In this document: positions 8,345 through 16,520 of the stretch, one piece after another
How positions within the stretch are numbered: the stretch's first letter is position 1
How the letters are laid out: every line of letters starts with the position of its first letter
Assembly (NCBI RefSeq): GCF_023094165.1
Contig: NZ_JALMDK010000014.1
Location: 186,001 to 250,000, forward strand
DNA length: 64,000 nucleotides
Source: Crossiella sp. S99.2
GTDB taxonomy: Bacteria > Actinomycetota > Actinomycetes > Mycobacteriales > Pseudonocardiaceae
Direction of reading: 5' to 3'
Notes under the pieces: generated by a model
Databases searched by the model: none
What the model saw: only the letters and a program-made list of their open reading frames with translations
What the model was told of the DNA's origin: nothing
Program-made: the position numbers and the translations under genes

Positions 8345-10551
8345 GACGGCGGTTCTCCAGCTTCTGCCAGTGCGTCGAAGATGTGCGCGGCCGAGGTCGA
8401 CGGGTCGTGCTCGTCCCTGGCCCAGTTCTCCAGGTGGTATTCAAGAAGGTCGACGGCCTCATCTCCCCGGTCGGCGATCCCGCCGAAGAGGTCCAGCACG
8501 TCGGGATAGAGCGTCCAGTCCGCGTCGACCAGCCGGAGCCAGTCGCGGAGCGCGGACAGCGCCAGTGGGCGCACCGCCAGGTTGTCCAGCGCCCGGCCCC
8601 ACAACTCGGGCAGCTCCGCCCGGAAACGGCCGGCCTCGGCCAGCATCGTGGGGACCGCGATCCGCTCCGCTCCGCCGGCCCCGGGAATTCCCTGTACCAG
8701 CACCACGAAGGCGGTCAGCGCCTTCACCGTGGCCTCGTCGGTCTCCTCTTCTGACCAGTCCAGCAGGGCGTTCATCGTCTCGGCGACATGCCCCTGCTCG
8801 GCGAGTGCACGCACGCTCAACCCAATGGGCGCCAACAGGTTCCAGCCACCGGTCTGGAGCAGCGTGCCCAGCAGTCGCAGTGCCCGCACCGGTTCTCTGC
8901 CGCCCAGCGGGCCGCCCAGCGCCAGTGCCGCGGTCAGCGGCGGGTACCGCCGGGCGCCCGGTGACCCGTCGTTCGCCCACTGGTTCAGCAATGCCCAGAC
9001 CTGTTCGTGGTGGGTACCCAGCGCGCCGACCACGCTGAGCGCCAAGGCCGCACTCTGCCGTTCCACCGGGTTCCCGCTGGCCGCCCACGGCTGCAGAAAC
9101 CTGTGCTGTGCGTAGCCGAAATCGGTGTTGGCCAGGATTCCGGCCGCGGTGGCCGCCCTGGCCCGCACCTCCACATCGGGCTGGCGGACCAGACCGTGTA
9201 GCCAGCTCAGGATGCGCGGTCGCGCGCCGTCCAGCTCGTGCCAGGCGTGGGTGAGCACGGCCGATCGCATCTGCGGATTGCGAAAGCGCAGTACCCCACC
9301 CATCGGGGTCTCGGCACCGCCCTCCCGCGTAGACTCGGCGACCTCGATCCAGGTGTGCTCGGCGAGCAGGGCGCGGCGGTAGCGCATGGTGGGCCCGCCC
9401 TGACCGGCCAGCGACCGGTTGAGGTCGACCGCGGCGTCGGCGACGGTGAGGTAGCCCGACTCGTCGAGCACCGCGGTCGCCAGCGCGATCGCGATCTCGT
9501 CCGAGGCGGGGTCGTCACCAAGCCAGGCCTCGGCCTGTTCATACGGATCACGTAGGCCCCGCAACGCCTCCGCTAGATCAGCTCCGGCGGTCAACCCCTC
9601 GATGACCGCCTTGGCGACGCGCACCGCGAAGGACGGTTGCGGGCGTTCGGCGAGCAGCTCCGGCACTCCGGCGGCGTTGAGCCGCCGTTCCAGCTCCTCC
9701 TGCCCGATGGCGGCCTCGGACTGCCGCACCCGCTCCGCGACGATCTCCAGGGAGTCCGGCTGATCGAGGTAGCCGACAAACTCCTCCCGGCGGGTGGCGG
9801 TGGCGAGCTTGCCGCGCACCTCCCCGGTGACCACCACCAGGAAGCTCTTGGTGTCCTTCAGCAACTCGCTGGTGCGGGTGAGCCAGGCGTCGTCGACTGC
9901 CTCCGTGGTGGTCGGCGGCCGACCGGCCCGCGCCTTGGCGAACCTGCGCTTCCCGTCGTCCACCACCAGGTACGCGCCGCCGGGCCGAGGCACTCGCCAG
10001 GAGCTGTTGCCGAGGGTGCTCGGCGGCAGCAGGACAAAATCCTGACCCTGCGCGGTGTCGAGCAGCATCCGCATGGCGGCCGTCTGACGACCGGTGCCGG
10101 ACGGACCGGTCAGCACGAGCAGGTTCCGCTCCTCCAGCACACCGAGCGCGTCGGCGTAGCCCTGCGGTGCGACGAACCCCCTGGTGTGTTGGAAGACGTG
10201 CTCGGGGCTGAGTGCGGCCGGACCGCTGACCCGACCGGGCCGCCCGCCCCGCCGCCCGCCACCTCCCGTCACCAGGTCGCCGCCCAGGCTCACCTGGTCG
10301 TTGAACAGTGTCAGCCGGTCGACCTTGATGGTCCCGGTCGGTAGTCGCCGCACCGCATCGGTGAGGATCGCCATCGACCTGGCCAGGTCCTGGTGGTCCG
10401 CGCCACCGGTGTGCAACTGGTCGAGTGCCTCCTCCTGGGAGGCTGGTTCCGGGGGCTGGTCCGGGGCCGGCTCGACAGACTCCGGGGTCGGCATGAGCAG
10501 GGCTGCTTCCGCCGGAGGGCCGCCGGCATACTGGGGCTCCGCTGTTGACAT
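8341..10551 (-). CDS. P-loop NTPase with C-terminal helical repeats (STAND-like)
   Basis: 736 aa from ATG 10551. Residues 1-70 are Pro/Glu-rich. Residues 74-93 hold a short beta-type motif ending LFNDQVSLGGDLV that resembles the tail of the neighbouring TIR protein. The NTPase core follows: Walker A-like TGPSGTGRQT (148-157), where the usual lysine is arginine, and Walker B-like AYLVVDDG (~193-200). The C-terminal half (~420-736) is a run of paired helices consistent with HEAT/TPR-like sensing repeats (ATAAGILANTDF, QSAALALSVVGAL). The layout of adaptor, NTPase and repeat sensor matches STAND signalling ATPases. The substituted Walker A may reduce hydrolysis. It lies between the TIR gene and the phospho-signalling genes. 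Confidence 0.8.
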   Translation of the reverse strand: MSTAEPQYAGGPPAEAALLMPTPESVEPAPDQPPEPASQEEALDQLHTGGADHQDLARSMAILTDAVRRLPTGTIKVDRLTLFNDQVSLGGDLVTGGGGRRGGRPGRVSGPAALSPEHVFQHTRGFVAPQGYADALGVLEERNLLVLTGPSGTGRQTAAMRMLLDTAQGQDFVLLPPSTLGNSSWRVPRPGGAYLVVDDGKRRFAKARAGRPPTTTEAVDDAWLTRTSELLKDTKSFLVVVTGEVRGKLATATRREEFVGYLDQPDSLEIVAERVRQSEAAIGQEELERRLNAAGVPELLAERPQPSFAVRVAKAVIEGLTAGADLAEALRGLRDPYEQAEAWLGDDPASDEIAIALATAVLDESGYLTVADAAVDLNRSLAGQGGPTMRYRRALLAEHTWIEVAESTREGGAETPMGGVLRFRNPQMRSAVLTHAWHELDGARPRILSWLHGLVRQPDVEVRARAATAAGILANTDFGYAQHRFLQPWAASGNPVERQSAALALSVVGALGTHHEQVWALLNQWANDGSPGARRYPPLTAALALGGPLGGREPVRALRLLGTLLQTGGWNLLAPIGLSVRALAEQGHVAETMNALLDWSEEETDEATVKALTAFVVLVQGIPGAGGAERIAVPTMLAEAGRFRAELPELWGRALDNLAVRPLALSALRDWLRLVDADWTLYPDVLDLFGGIADRGDEAVDLLEYHLENWARDEHDPSTSAAHIFDALAEAGEPPS

Positions 10552-10590
10552 AACCTCTCACAGGGAAATGAACGACCTGACGGCTGAGGA

Positions 10591-11169
10591 CTAGCTGAGG
10601 TTGAAGTCGCCGGCGATGTCAACGCGCTCGTTGAATACGCCCTTCATCTCCTTCGCGTTGACCGAGATGTTGCTTTTTGCATCAGTCTTGGCCTTCGCGA
10701 CCGCGGTGACACCTGGTACCACTTCCTCCAGCTGACGGAGGAAATAGGGCATATTGATGTGGTTGTCCCGCAGGTGCATCCGAACGTCATGGCGCTCGGC
10801 GAGCGGCACCAGTTCCGGGGGCAGGTCGCCGGCCTGCAGGCGCCCGGTGTCGAAGAGCACCGGGATGACCCTGATCCCGTGCGCGAACGCCTCCAGGATC
10901 TCCCTGCGCACCCAGTCGGCTGGGTCATCGATGCTGCGGGTGCCGTCTTCCTCCTGGTGAGAGAGCCATTTCTGCCCGATGACAGCGAGCAGCACGGAGC
11001 AGTTCCGCACCGCCTCAAGCATCTCGTCCCCGAACCGGTCACCGGGCGTGATGGACTTGCCGGCCCGGAAGACCTGCTCGCTGCCGAAGTGATCGGACAG
11101 CGCCTGGTCAAGCAGCACGGCCTGACTGAAGGCGTCCGCGGTCCGATAGTTGATGAAGAACTTCTCCAC
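10591..11169 (-). CDS. TIR-domain protein with C-terminal beta motif
   Basis: 192 aa; starts at GTG 11169, with AAGGGA 11 bases upstream. Residues 1-~150 are a TIR domain: FFINYRTAD at the N-terminus, the box-2 equivalent QVFRAGKSITPG, then LLAVIGQKWL, and WVRREI with the glutamate (E90) expected at the NADase site. Bacterial TIR domains are NAD+-consuming effectors or scaffolds. The last 25 residues include GVFNERVDIAGDFN, similar to a segment in the next gene's product. This suggests that TIR and NTPase recognise each other through like-with-like beta assembly. First gene of the minus-strand run; 39 bp precede the NTPase start. Confidence 0.88.
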   Translation of the reverse strand: MEKFFINYRTADAFSQAVLLDQALSDHFGSEQVFRAGKSITPGDRFGDEMLEAVRNCSVLLAVIGQKWLSHQEEDGTRSIDDPADWVRREILEAFAHGIRVIPVLFDTGRLQAGDLPPELVPLAERHDVRMHLRDNHINMPYFLRQLEEVVPGVTAVAKAKTDAKSNISVNAKEMKGVFNERVDIAGDFNLS

Positions 11170-11415
11170 TGATGCGCATCCCTTACCGAGCCGGACTTCC
11201 TGGCGGCTGATTCACGCGGCACCCGAACGGCGTAGCCACAGGAGAGGACCTTGGCAGTCTGGGTTCGCCCTGTAAAGGCCTACCCATAGGTAGCCGATGT
11301 CTTTCTCAAAATTGGCCGGAAAAGATTTTCTGGACATCAGAGCGAGACTATTGCCAATTAGTGGACAAATACTGGACACGACAGGGACACGCACTGCCGA
11401 CCCGGACACAGCACA

Positions 11416-11441
11416 GCGGCGGCCCCTGCCGGGACCGCCGC
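11416..11441 (-). terminator. hairpin terminator after aldo/keto reductase
   Basis: A perfect 7-bp stem (GCGGCGG / CCGCCGC) with a 12-base loop lies 19 bases beyond the stop of the minus-strand aldo/keto reductase. No T-run follows, as is common in very GC-rich genomes. The rest of the 11170-11460 gap must hold the promoter of the TIR operon; I see no convincing -35/-10 pair there. A 65-codon frame in it has no coding character. Confidence 0.6.
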
Positions 11442-11460
11442 TTCAGTGATACCGCTGGAC

Positions 11461-12348
11461 TCAGTCCGCCAGCTTGGACAGTGCCGCGAACTGCTCGTCG
11501 GACAGCGTGACCCCGGCCCCGCCGAGGTTGTCCTCCAGGTGCGCCACTGACTTGGTGCCCGGGATGGGCAGTACCACCGGGGAGCGGCGGAGCAGCCAGG
11601 CCAGCGCGACCTGGGCGGGGGTGGCGCTGAGTTCCTTGGCCACCGCGGCGACCGGGCTGTCCGGTTTGGTCAGGTCGCCGGTGGCGATGGGGAACCAGGG
11701 GATGAAGGCGATGTTCTCCTGGGTGGCGTGCTCCAGCAGGGCTTCGCTGGCGCGGTCGGTGAGGTTGTAGCGGTTCTGCACGCTGACGATCGGGGTGATC
11801 TTCCGCGCCTCCGCCAGCTCGGCCACGCTGACCTCGGACAGGCCGATGTGCTTGACCTTGCCCGCCTCGCGCAGCTCCACGAAGGCGCCAAGCTGGTCTG
11901 CCAGTGGCACGGCCGGGTCGATGCGGTGCAGCTGGATCAGGTCGATGTGGTCCAGGCGCAGGTGACGCAGGCTCAGTTCGACCTGCTGGGTCAGGTACTC
12001 CGGGCGGCCGGTGATCGTCCACTGGCCGGGGCCCTGGCGGGTGAAGCCTGCCTTCGTGGCGATGACCAGGTCGTCGCGGTACGGGTGCAGGGCTTCGGCG
12101 ATCAGCAGTTCGCTGACCAGGGGGCCGTAGGAGTCGGCGGTGTCGATGAAGGTGACGCCCAGCTCGACGGCGCGGCGGAGCACGGCCAGCGCGCCGTCGC
12201 GGTCGGCCGGCCAGTCCCAGACGCCGGGGCCGGTGATCTGCATGGCGCCGTAGCCGAGCCTGCCGACCGGGAGGTCGCCACCCAGCTCGAACCGGCCGCC
12301 GAGGAAGTTCGCTGTCACTGCTGAGATCCCTGCTTCAGTTGGAGTCAT
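11461..12348 (-). CDS. aldo/keto reductase
   Basis: 295 aa. AKR superfamily catalytic tetrad is visible: Asp in FIDTADSYG with its Tyr, Lys in VIATKAG and His in LIQLHR. The cofactor-binding C-terminal part has PIPGTKS and the usual LSDEQ. Such enzymes are NADPH-dependent cytoplasmic reductases of aldehydes and ketones; the substrate is not predictable. Length is normal. The gene stands alone, with a hairpin terminator downstream and the GH92 gene upstream in the same direction (137 bp between). Confidence 0.93.
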   Translation of the reverse strand: MTPTEAGISAVTANFLGGRFELGGDLPVGRLGYGAMQITGPGVWDWPADRDGALAVLRRAVELGVTFIDTADSYGPLVSELLIAEALHPYRDDLVIATKAGFTRQGPGQWTITGRPEYLTQQVELSLRHLRLDHIDLIQLHRIDPAVPLADQLGAFVELREAGKVKHIGLSEVSVAELAEARKITPIVSVQNRYNLTDRASEALLEHATQENIAFIPWFPIATGDLTKPDSPVAAVAKELSATPAQVALAWLLRRSPVVLPIPGTKSVAHLEDNLGGAGVTLSDEQFAALSKLAD

Positions 12349-12485
12349 ATTCGGTGGTCATTGCCCACCAACGCCAGCGGGTCGGTTCCTGTTCCACGTT
12401 CGCCGGTTTTCCCGCCACCCGGGCTACGCGGTCCGCACCCAGTCGCAGCCTGACAGGGGCGCCTCCGGTCCGGTGTGCTGCTCGG

Positions 12486-14843
12486 TCACGGTGCGGTGGG
12501 TACCGCAGCCCGGTTCGGGACGCCGCTCAACTGGACTTTCAGCCGCGCAGGCAGGGCGTCGAGTTTCCAGTCCCGGTGCACCCGTCCGTCGACGGTGACC
12601 GACTGGAGGTACTGGCCGCTGCCGCTGGTGTCGATCAGCGTGGGCGGGCGGCCGTCCGGGGTGATCAGGGTGCGCGGGAACAGCGGGGTGGCGAGCAGGA
12701 GTTCGGCGCTGCCCGGGGTGCGCGGGAACAGGCCGAGCGCGCCGAAGACGTACCAGGCGGACATGGTGCCGAGGTCGTCGTTGCCGGGCAGGCCACCGGG
12801 TCCGGTGCGGTAGGCGGTGTCCACCAGTCGCCGCACGGTTTCCTGGGTTTTCCACGGTCGGCCGAGTTCGTTGTACAGCCAGGGCGCGTGGATGCCGGGT
12901 TCGTTGGTGGGGTCGTAGCGCAGCGGTCCGCCGCCGGACTGGAAGAATTCGTCCAGTCGCCGCAGCGCGATGTCCTTGCCACCCATGGCTTCGGCGAGTC
13001 CACTGACATCGTGGGGCACCATCCACACATAGGTGGCCGCACTGCCCTGGGCGAATCCCTGTTGACTGGCCGGGTCGAACGGGCCGAGCCAGGACCCGTC
13101 GAGCCTGCGGGCCTGGATGTACCCGGTGGCGGGGTTGAACACGTTACGCCAGTAGGTTCCGCGCTGTCGCAGTTCGGCGGATTCCTTGTCCCGCCCCAGT
13201 TGTGCCGCCCACCGGCTGAGCGCGTCGTCGGCGACCGAGGCTTCCAGGGTTTCCGCCGCCCCGCCCCAGCAGTGGCAGACGTCGTGCGCGCTGTACCGGG
13301 ATTGGACATATTGCGCCAGATTCGGCCGTTGCCCAACGCACTGGCCGGGACAGCCCGCGTCCAGGAGGCCCTCCGGCCGGGGCACGGTGGCCTGCCGGTA
13401 GAGCGAGTCGAACGCGCCGGCGGCGTCGAAGCCGCGCACGCCCATGGCGTGGAAGGTGGCCAGGGTGGCGGCGGAGGGGTCGCCGGTCATCACGTGGGTG
13501 GCGCCGTTGACGTGCACCCACCGGTCCCAGACGCCGTCGTTCTGGCGCGCGTAGTTGTACAGCGACTGCGCGAAGTTCCCGGCTACCCGGGGTTGCAGCA
13601 ACGCCAGTAGCTGGATCTGCGCCCGGTACTGGTCCCACCCGGAGAAGTTCCCGTACTGCGCGTCCTGTCCCGCGGCGAGCCGGTGCACCCGCCGGTCCAT
13701 GCCGAGGTAGCGACCGTCCACATCGGACACTAGATTGGGTTGCTGGAAAGCGTGGTAGAGCGCGGTGTAGAACACGGTCCGCTGATCCGCGCTGCCACCC
13801 GCGATCCGGATCCGCCGCAGTTCCCGGTCCCAGGCCCGGTACCCGTCCCGCGCCACACTGTCCACAGTGTCCGATCCGCGGATCTCGCGCCGCAGATTCC
13901 CTTCCGCACCAGGAAGATCCACGTACGAGATGCCGATCCGCATCCGCACCGAACTCCCCGGTGCGAAGCTCAGATACCCGCCAGACCCTCGCCCCGCCCG
14001 GTCCGCCCCGGTCGCGTAACCCTCGCCACCACTGATCTCGGTCCCGCCCGGCGTGATCGTGCCGTCCCGCCACACCCCGGTACCGAGCACCGGCTGATCG
14101 AACTCGGCGGTGAAGTGCAGCCGGTAGTAACTCTTGCGGTTGTTGACCCCGCCGTTGGCCCGCCGCCCACAGAACGCGCCGGTGAGCACGGACCCGGTGA
14201 CCCGCCGCCCGGCCGGATCCAGCCGGATGTCGGCGTCCTCGCTGCCGTTGAGCGAGTTGGAGGTGCGGAAGAGCAGGTTCGCCGGCTTGTCCGCGGGAAA
14301 GGCAAAATCGGCGATCCCGGCCCGATCGGTGACGGCGAGATCAGCCCGCGCCCCGGAAGCCAGCCCGACCGAGTACCGCCCCGGCCGCGCCACCTCATCC
14401 GCATGCGAGAAATCACTGGCGTACACGGAATCGGTGACATCAGCACTCGGCGACCCGGCCATCGCCCCCGCGTGCGGAAAGATCGGCACATCCCCCGCCG
14501 CCCCCGGATTGCACCCGGCCCCGTTGACATGCGTCAACGAGAACCCCCGCACCCGGGTCACATCGTAGGAATACCCATTGGCCGCCCCAGTCCCGGTCTG
14601 ATCACCACGAGTGCTGGTCGGACTCCACGCGATCATCCCAAACGGCCGCTGCGCCCCGGGAAAAGTGTTCCCATCCCGAGCCGACCCGATCAACGGATCA
14701 ACAACCCCCGCGGGCTCCCCAACCCACCCCCGCTCCCGAGCCTCCCCCACCCCACCAGCAACCACAACCCCAACCAGCCCAACCACAACCCCGCGCCACC
14801 ACACCACCCCGCGACCCTCCCACACCCCCAACCCCACCCCCAT
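12486..14843 (-). CDS. secreted GH92 family alpha-mannosidase
   Basis: 785 aa from ATG 14843; in-frame GTG 14864 is an alternative and neither has a strong ribosome site. The N-terminus (about 1-40) has one hydrophobic stretch after WRG, a signal peptide or anchor. The mature part begins VDPLIGSARDGNTFPGA, typical of GH92. It also has YHAFQQPNLVSDVDGRY, the GWDQYRAQ block, the glycine-rich GGGPLRYDPTNEPG and the acidic LPGNDDLGTMSAWYVF, which carries catalytic residues of these Ca2+-dependent exo-alpha-mannosidases. It would trim external mannan or glycoprotein glycans. The first ~120 codons use unusual third bases (G/T-rich on the coding strand), next to a repeat cluster. Confidence 0.92.
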   Translation of the reverse strand: MGVGLGVWEGRGVVWWRGVVVGLVGVVVAGGVGEARERGWVGEPAGVVDPLIGSARDGNTFPGAQRPFGMIAWSPTSTRGDQTGTGAANGYSYDVTRVRGFSLTHVNGAGCNPGAAGDVPIFPHAGAMAGSPSADVTDSVYASDFSHADEVARPGRYSVGLASGARADLAVTDRAGIADFAFPADKPANLLFRTSNSLNGSEDADIRLDPAGRRVTGSVLTGAFCGRRANGGVNNRKSYYRLHFTAEFDQPVLGTGVWRDGTITPGGTEISGGEGYATGADRAGRGSGGYLSFAPGSSVRMRIGISYVDLPGAEGNLRREIRGSDTVDSVARDGYRAWDRELRRIRIAGGSADQRTVFYTALYHAFQQPNLVSDVDGRYLGMDRRVHRLAAGQDAQYGNFSGWDQYRAQIQLLALLQPRVAGNFAQSLYNYARQNDGVWDRWVHVNGATHVMTGDPSAATLATFHAMGVRGFDAAGAFDSLYRQATVPRPEGLLDAGCPGQCVGQRPNLAQYVQSRYSAHDVCHCWGGAAETLEASVADDALSRWAAQLGRDKESAELRQRGTYWRNVFNPATGYIQARRLDGSWLGPFDPASQQGFAQGSAATYVWMVPHDVSGLAEAMGGKDIALRRLDEFFQSGGGPLRYDPTNEPGIHAPWLYNELGRPWKTQETVRRLVDTAYRTGPGGLPGNDDLGTMSAWYVFGALGLFPRTPGSAELLLATPLFPRTLITPDGRPPTLIDTSGSGQYLQSVTVDGRVHRDWKLDALPARLKVQLSGVPNRAAVPTAP

Positions 14844-14881
14844 CCGCTGTCCACCATCGGCCACCCACCCCACCCCCACCC

Positions 14882-15106
14882 GAGTGTTGGCCGTTCTCGT
14901 ACGCAGTGTTGGCCGTTCCGGTACGCCTCGTTGGCCGTTGTCGTACAACTCTGCTGGCGAATCGGCGGCGTGATCCGCCCCCCTGTACCACTTGAGCCAA
15001 CCGGTACGCCCACTTGAGCCAAACCGGCGTACCAGTTGGCCCAACTCGAACGCCACAACCGCCAACGCGGCGTCCACAACGGCCAACTCGGCGTACGAGA
15101 TCGGCC
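14882..15106. repeat. GTTGGCC repeat cluster A
   Basis: Divergent gap of 354 bp between GH92 and the gene at 15198, filled with repeats. Left part: three plus-oriented units (GTGTTGGCCGTTCTCGTACG and variants) at about 14884-14946. Right part: inverted units (CAGTTGGCCCAACTCG, ACAACGGCCAACTCGGCGTA) to 15106. Bases 14933-15048 form an element repeated in reverse orientation at 55293-55408. The CCCACCC tract before the first unit recurs at clusters C, D and E. The promoters of both flanking genes must lie in or around this cluster; I cannot identify them. Confidence 0.85.
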
Positions 15107-15197
15107 AGCACTCGCGGGGATCGGGGGGTGTCGGTGGGCGGCGGTAGGCTGGAAATCGGGGGGCCGAGGGCCGCGCTTGATCTTGCTGGGAGCTGTG

Positions 15198-15584
15198 GTG
15201 GCTGAGGTTGTGGCGGGGCAGGGCGGTCCGGCTGGGCGGCGGGCGGCCGGCCTCGGGTGGGCTGTTGGGGTGGTGGTGAATCTCGGGCTGGGGGTGTTCG
15301 CGTTTTTTCCGCTGGTGTTCACCCGGTTGCTGGTGTCCGCGATTGGCTTCCGGCTGGGGGATTACTCCGGGTTCGAGGCTCGGGACGGGATTGACCTGGT
15401 GGTGCTGATGGCCGGGTTGTGCTGGGTGGTGTTCCTGCCGGTGTGGTTCTTGGCCAACAAGCCGATTGTGCGCTGGACCGCGGTGCCGCAGCGGCCGTAC
15501 TGGCTGGTCGCGGCGGGGTTGCCGCTGGTGTTGTTCCTGGCGGACATCGTGTTCGGACTCGGCCTGGTGCGGGCGGTGTTCTGA
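15198..15584 (+). CDS. small multi-pass membrane protein
   Basis: 128 aa from GTG 15198, chosen for GGGAG 5 bases upstream; GTG 15195 is adjacent. Three or four hydrophobic segments are visible (LGWAVGVVVNLGLGVFAFF, VLMAGLCWVVFLPVWFL, YWLVAAGLPLVLFLADIVFGL). No family is recognised. Its 3' end is 1 base from the stop of the convergent Clp-N gene. The first third of the frame is G-rich on the coding strand, mirror-image to the C-rich flank left of repeat cluster A. Confidence 0.65.
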   Translation: MAEVVAGQGGPAGRRAAGLGWAVGVVVNLGLGVFAFFPLVFTRLLVSAIGFRLGDYSGFEARDGIDLVVLMAGLCWVVFLPVWFLANKPIVRWTAVPQRPYWLVAAGLPLVLFLADIVFGLGLVRAVF

Positions 15585-15585
15585 C

Positions 15586-16326
15586 TCAGCCGCGGGCCCG
15601 CTTGATGATCTTTTCCAGTTCGGCCACAGTCCAGGTCTCGGTGGCCTCGGCGGTGATGCCCAGTCCAAACAGCGCCTGGGCTCCTGGCGAGTCCTGTTCG
15701 TCGAGGATGCCCAGCAGGATGTGTTCGGTGCCGATGTAGTTGTGGCCCAGGCGCAGCGCGACCCGGCCGGTCAGTTCGAGCACCTTGATCGCGGCGGGGG
15801 TGAACGGGACCTGTTCGGTCACCTCATCCACCGGGTCCGGCAGCACCGCGGTGACCGCCGCGCGCACCTGGTCCGCGGTGACGCCCTGGGCCAGCAATGC
15901 CTTGGCCGCCAGGCCATCCGGTTCGCTGAGCAGGCCGAGCACCAGGTGCTCGGGAGTGCCCTTGCCACTCCGCGCGGTGCGGGCTTCCTCCTGCGAGGCG
16001 ACCACCACCTTGCGCGCCCGGTCGGTGAATCGGCTGAACATGCTCAGATCCAAGGTCTCGCCGCCTTCCTTCGGGACGAAGCGCTTCTGCGCGGCCTGTT
16101 TGGTCACGCCCATGCTGCGGCCGATCTCGGTCCAGGACGCGCCGGAACGGCGGGCCTGGTCCACGAAGTGGCCGATGAGGTGGTCCGCGAGTTCGCCGAG
16201 GCGCTCGCCGAGCACCACCGCGTCCTCCAGCTGGTGCAGGGCGTCCAGGTTGGGGTCCTGGTTTCGCACGACGGACATGCCGCGCACGATGCTGATGAAT
16301 TCGTCGAGTCGAGGTACGTTCTCCAT
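15586..16326 (-). CDS. Clp N-terminal-domain protein with HTH
   Basis: 246 aa from ATG 16326. Residues ~20-85 contain a helix-turn-helix (SWTEIGRSMGVTKQAAQKRF), so it should bind DNA. Residues ~95-245 are two Clp-N type repeats (FTDRARKVVVASQEEART.., then ALRLGHNYIGTEHILLGIL), the substrate/adaptor-binding module of ClpC/ClpA. No AAA+ ATPase follows. It is therefore a regulator using a Clp-N sensor domain rather than a chaperone. Two palindromes directly before its start are likely autoregulatory operators. It is divergent from the tRNA-Sec/selA/selB operon, and the shared upstream region could also influence that operon. Confidence 0.87.
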   Translation of the reverse strand: MENVPRLDEFISIVRGMSVVRNQDPNLDALHQLEDAVVLGERLGELADHLIGHFVDQARRSGASWTEIGRSMGVTKQAAQKRFVPKEGGETLDLSMFSRFTDRARKVVVASQEEARTARSGKGTPEHLVLGLLSEPDGLAAKALLAQGVTADQVRAAVTAVLPDPVDEVTEQVPFTPAAIKVLELTGRVALRLGHNYIGTEHILLGILDEQDSPGAQALFGLGITAEATETWTVAELEKIIKRARG

Positions 16327-16328
16327 GC

Positions 16329-16375
16329 CGTCAACTTTAGGTTGACGATCGCCCGCCGTCAACCCTGGGTTGACG
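16329..16375. promoter_or_regulatory. paired palindromic operators
   Basis: Two inverted repeats with the same half-site: CGTCAAC-N5-GTTGACG at 16329-16347 and the perfect CGTCAACCCTGGGTTGACG at 16357-16375. Their centres are 28 bp apart, close to three helical turns. The first begins 2 bases upstream of the Clp-N/HTH start codon, so binding there would block its transcription or translation. Best explained as the binding site of that HTH protein; the tRNA-Sec gene begins 35 bp away on the other side. Confidence 0.65.
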
Positions 16376-16410
16376 ATCAGTGCCTCTGTCAAGATGGACG
16401 GGTGGCTCAG

Positions 16411-16505
16411 GGAGGCGTATCCGGCCTGGTGACCGGCGCGGTCTTCAACACCGCTGAGCGGCAGCACCTGTCGCTGGCGGGTTCGATTCCCGTCCGCCTC
16501 CGCCA
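16411..16505 (+). tRNA. selC: tRNA-Sec (anticodon TCA)
   Basis: 95 bases including an encoded CCA. The 5' GGAGGCG pairs with CGCCTCC at the 3' end. The anticodon arm reads GCGGTCTTCAACACCGC with TCA in the loop. A long variable arm (GAGCGGCAGCACCTGTCGCT) and the T arm GCGGGTTCGATTCCCGT follow. The extended acceptor/T stack and long variable arm are specific to selenocysteine tRNA. It inserts selenocysteine at UGA with SelA and SelB, whose genes follow at once (15 bases to selA), so the three are probably one transcription unit. Confidence 0.97.
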
Positions 16506-16520
16506 CCGAGGGCTCCCCCG

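Noticed and set aside
11212..11409. 65-codon frame on the minus strand before the TIR gene
   Set aside because: No ribosome site, no domain, and codon use unlike neighbours; it lies where the TIR operon promoter should be.
15586..16326. ClpC/ClpA chaperone
   Set aside because: Clp-N repeats only; no AAA+ ATPase modules or Walker motifs.
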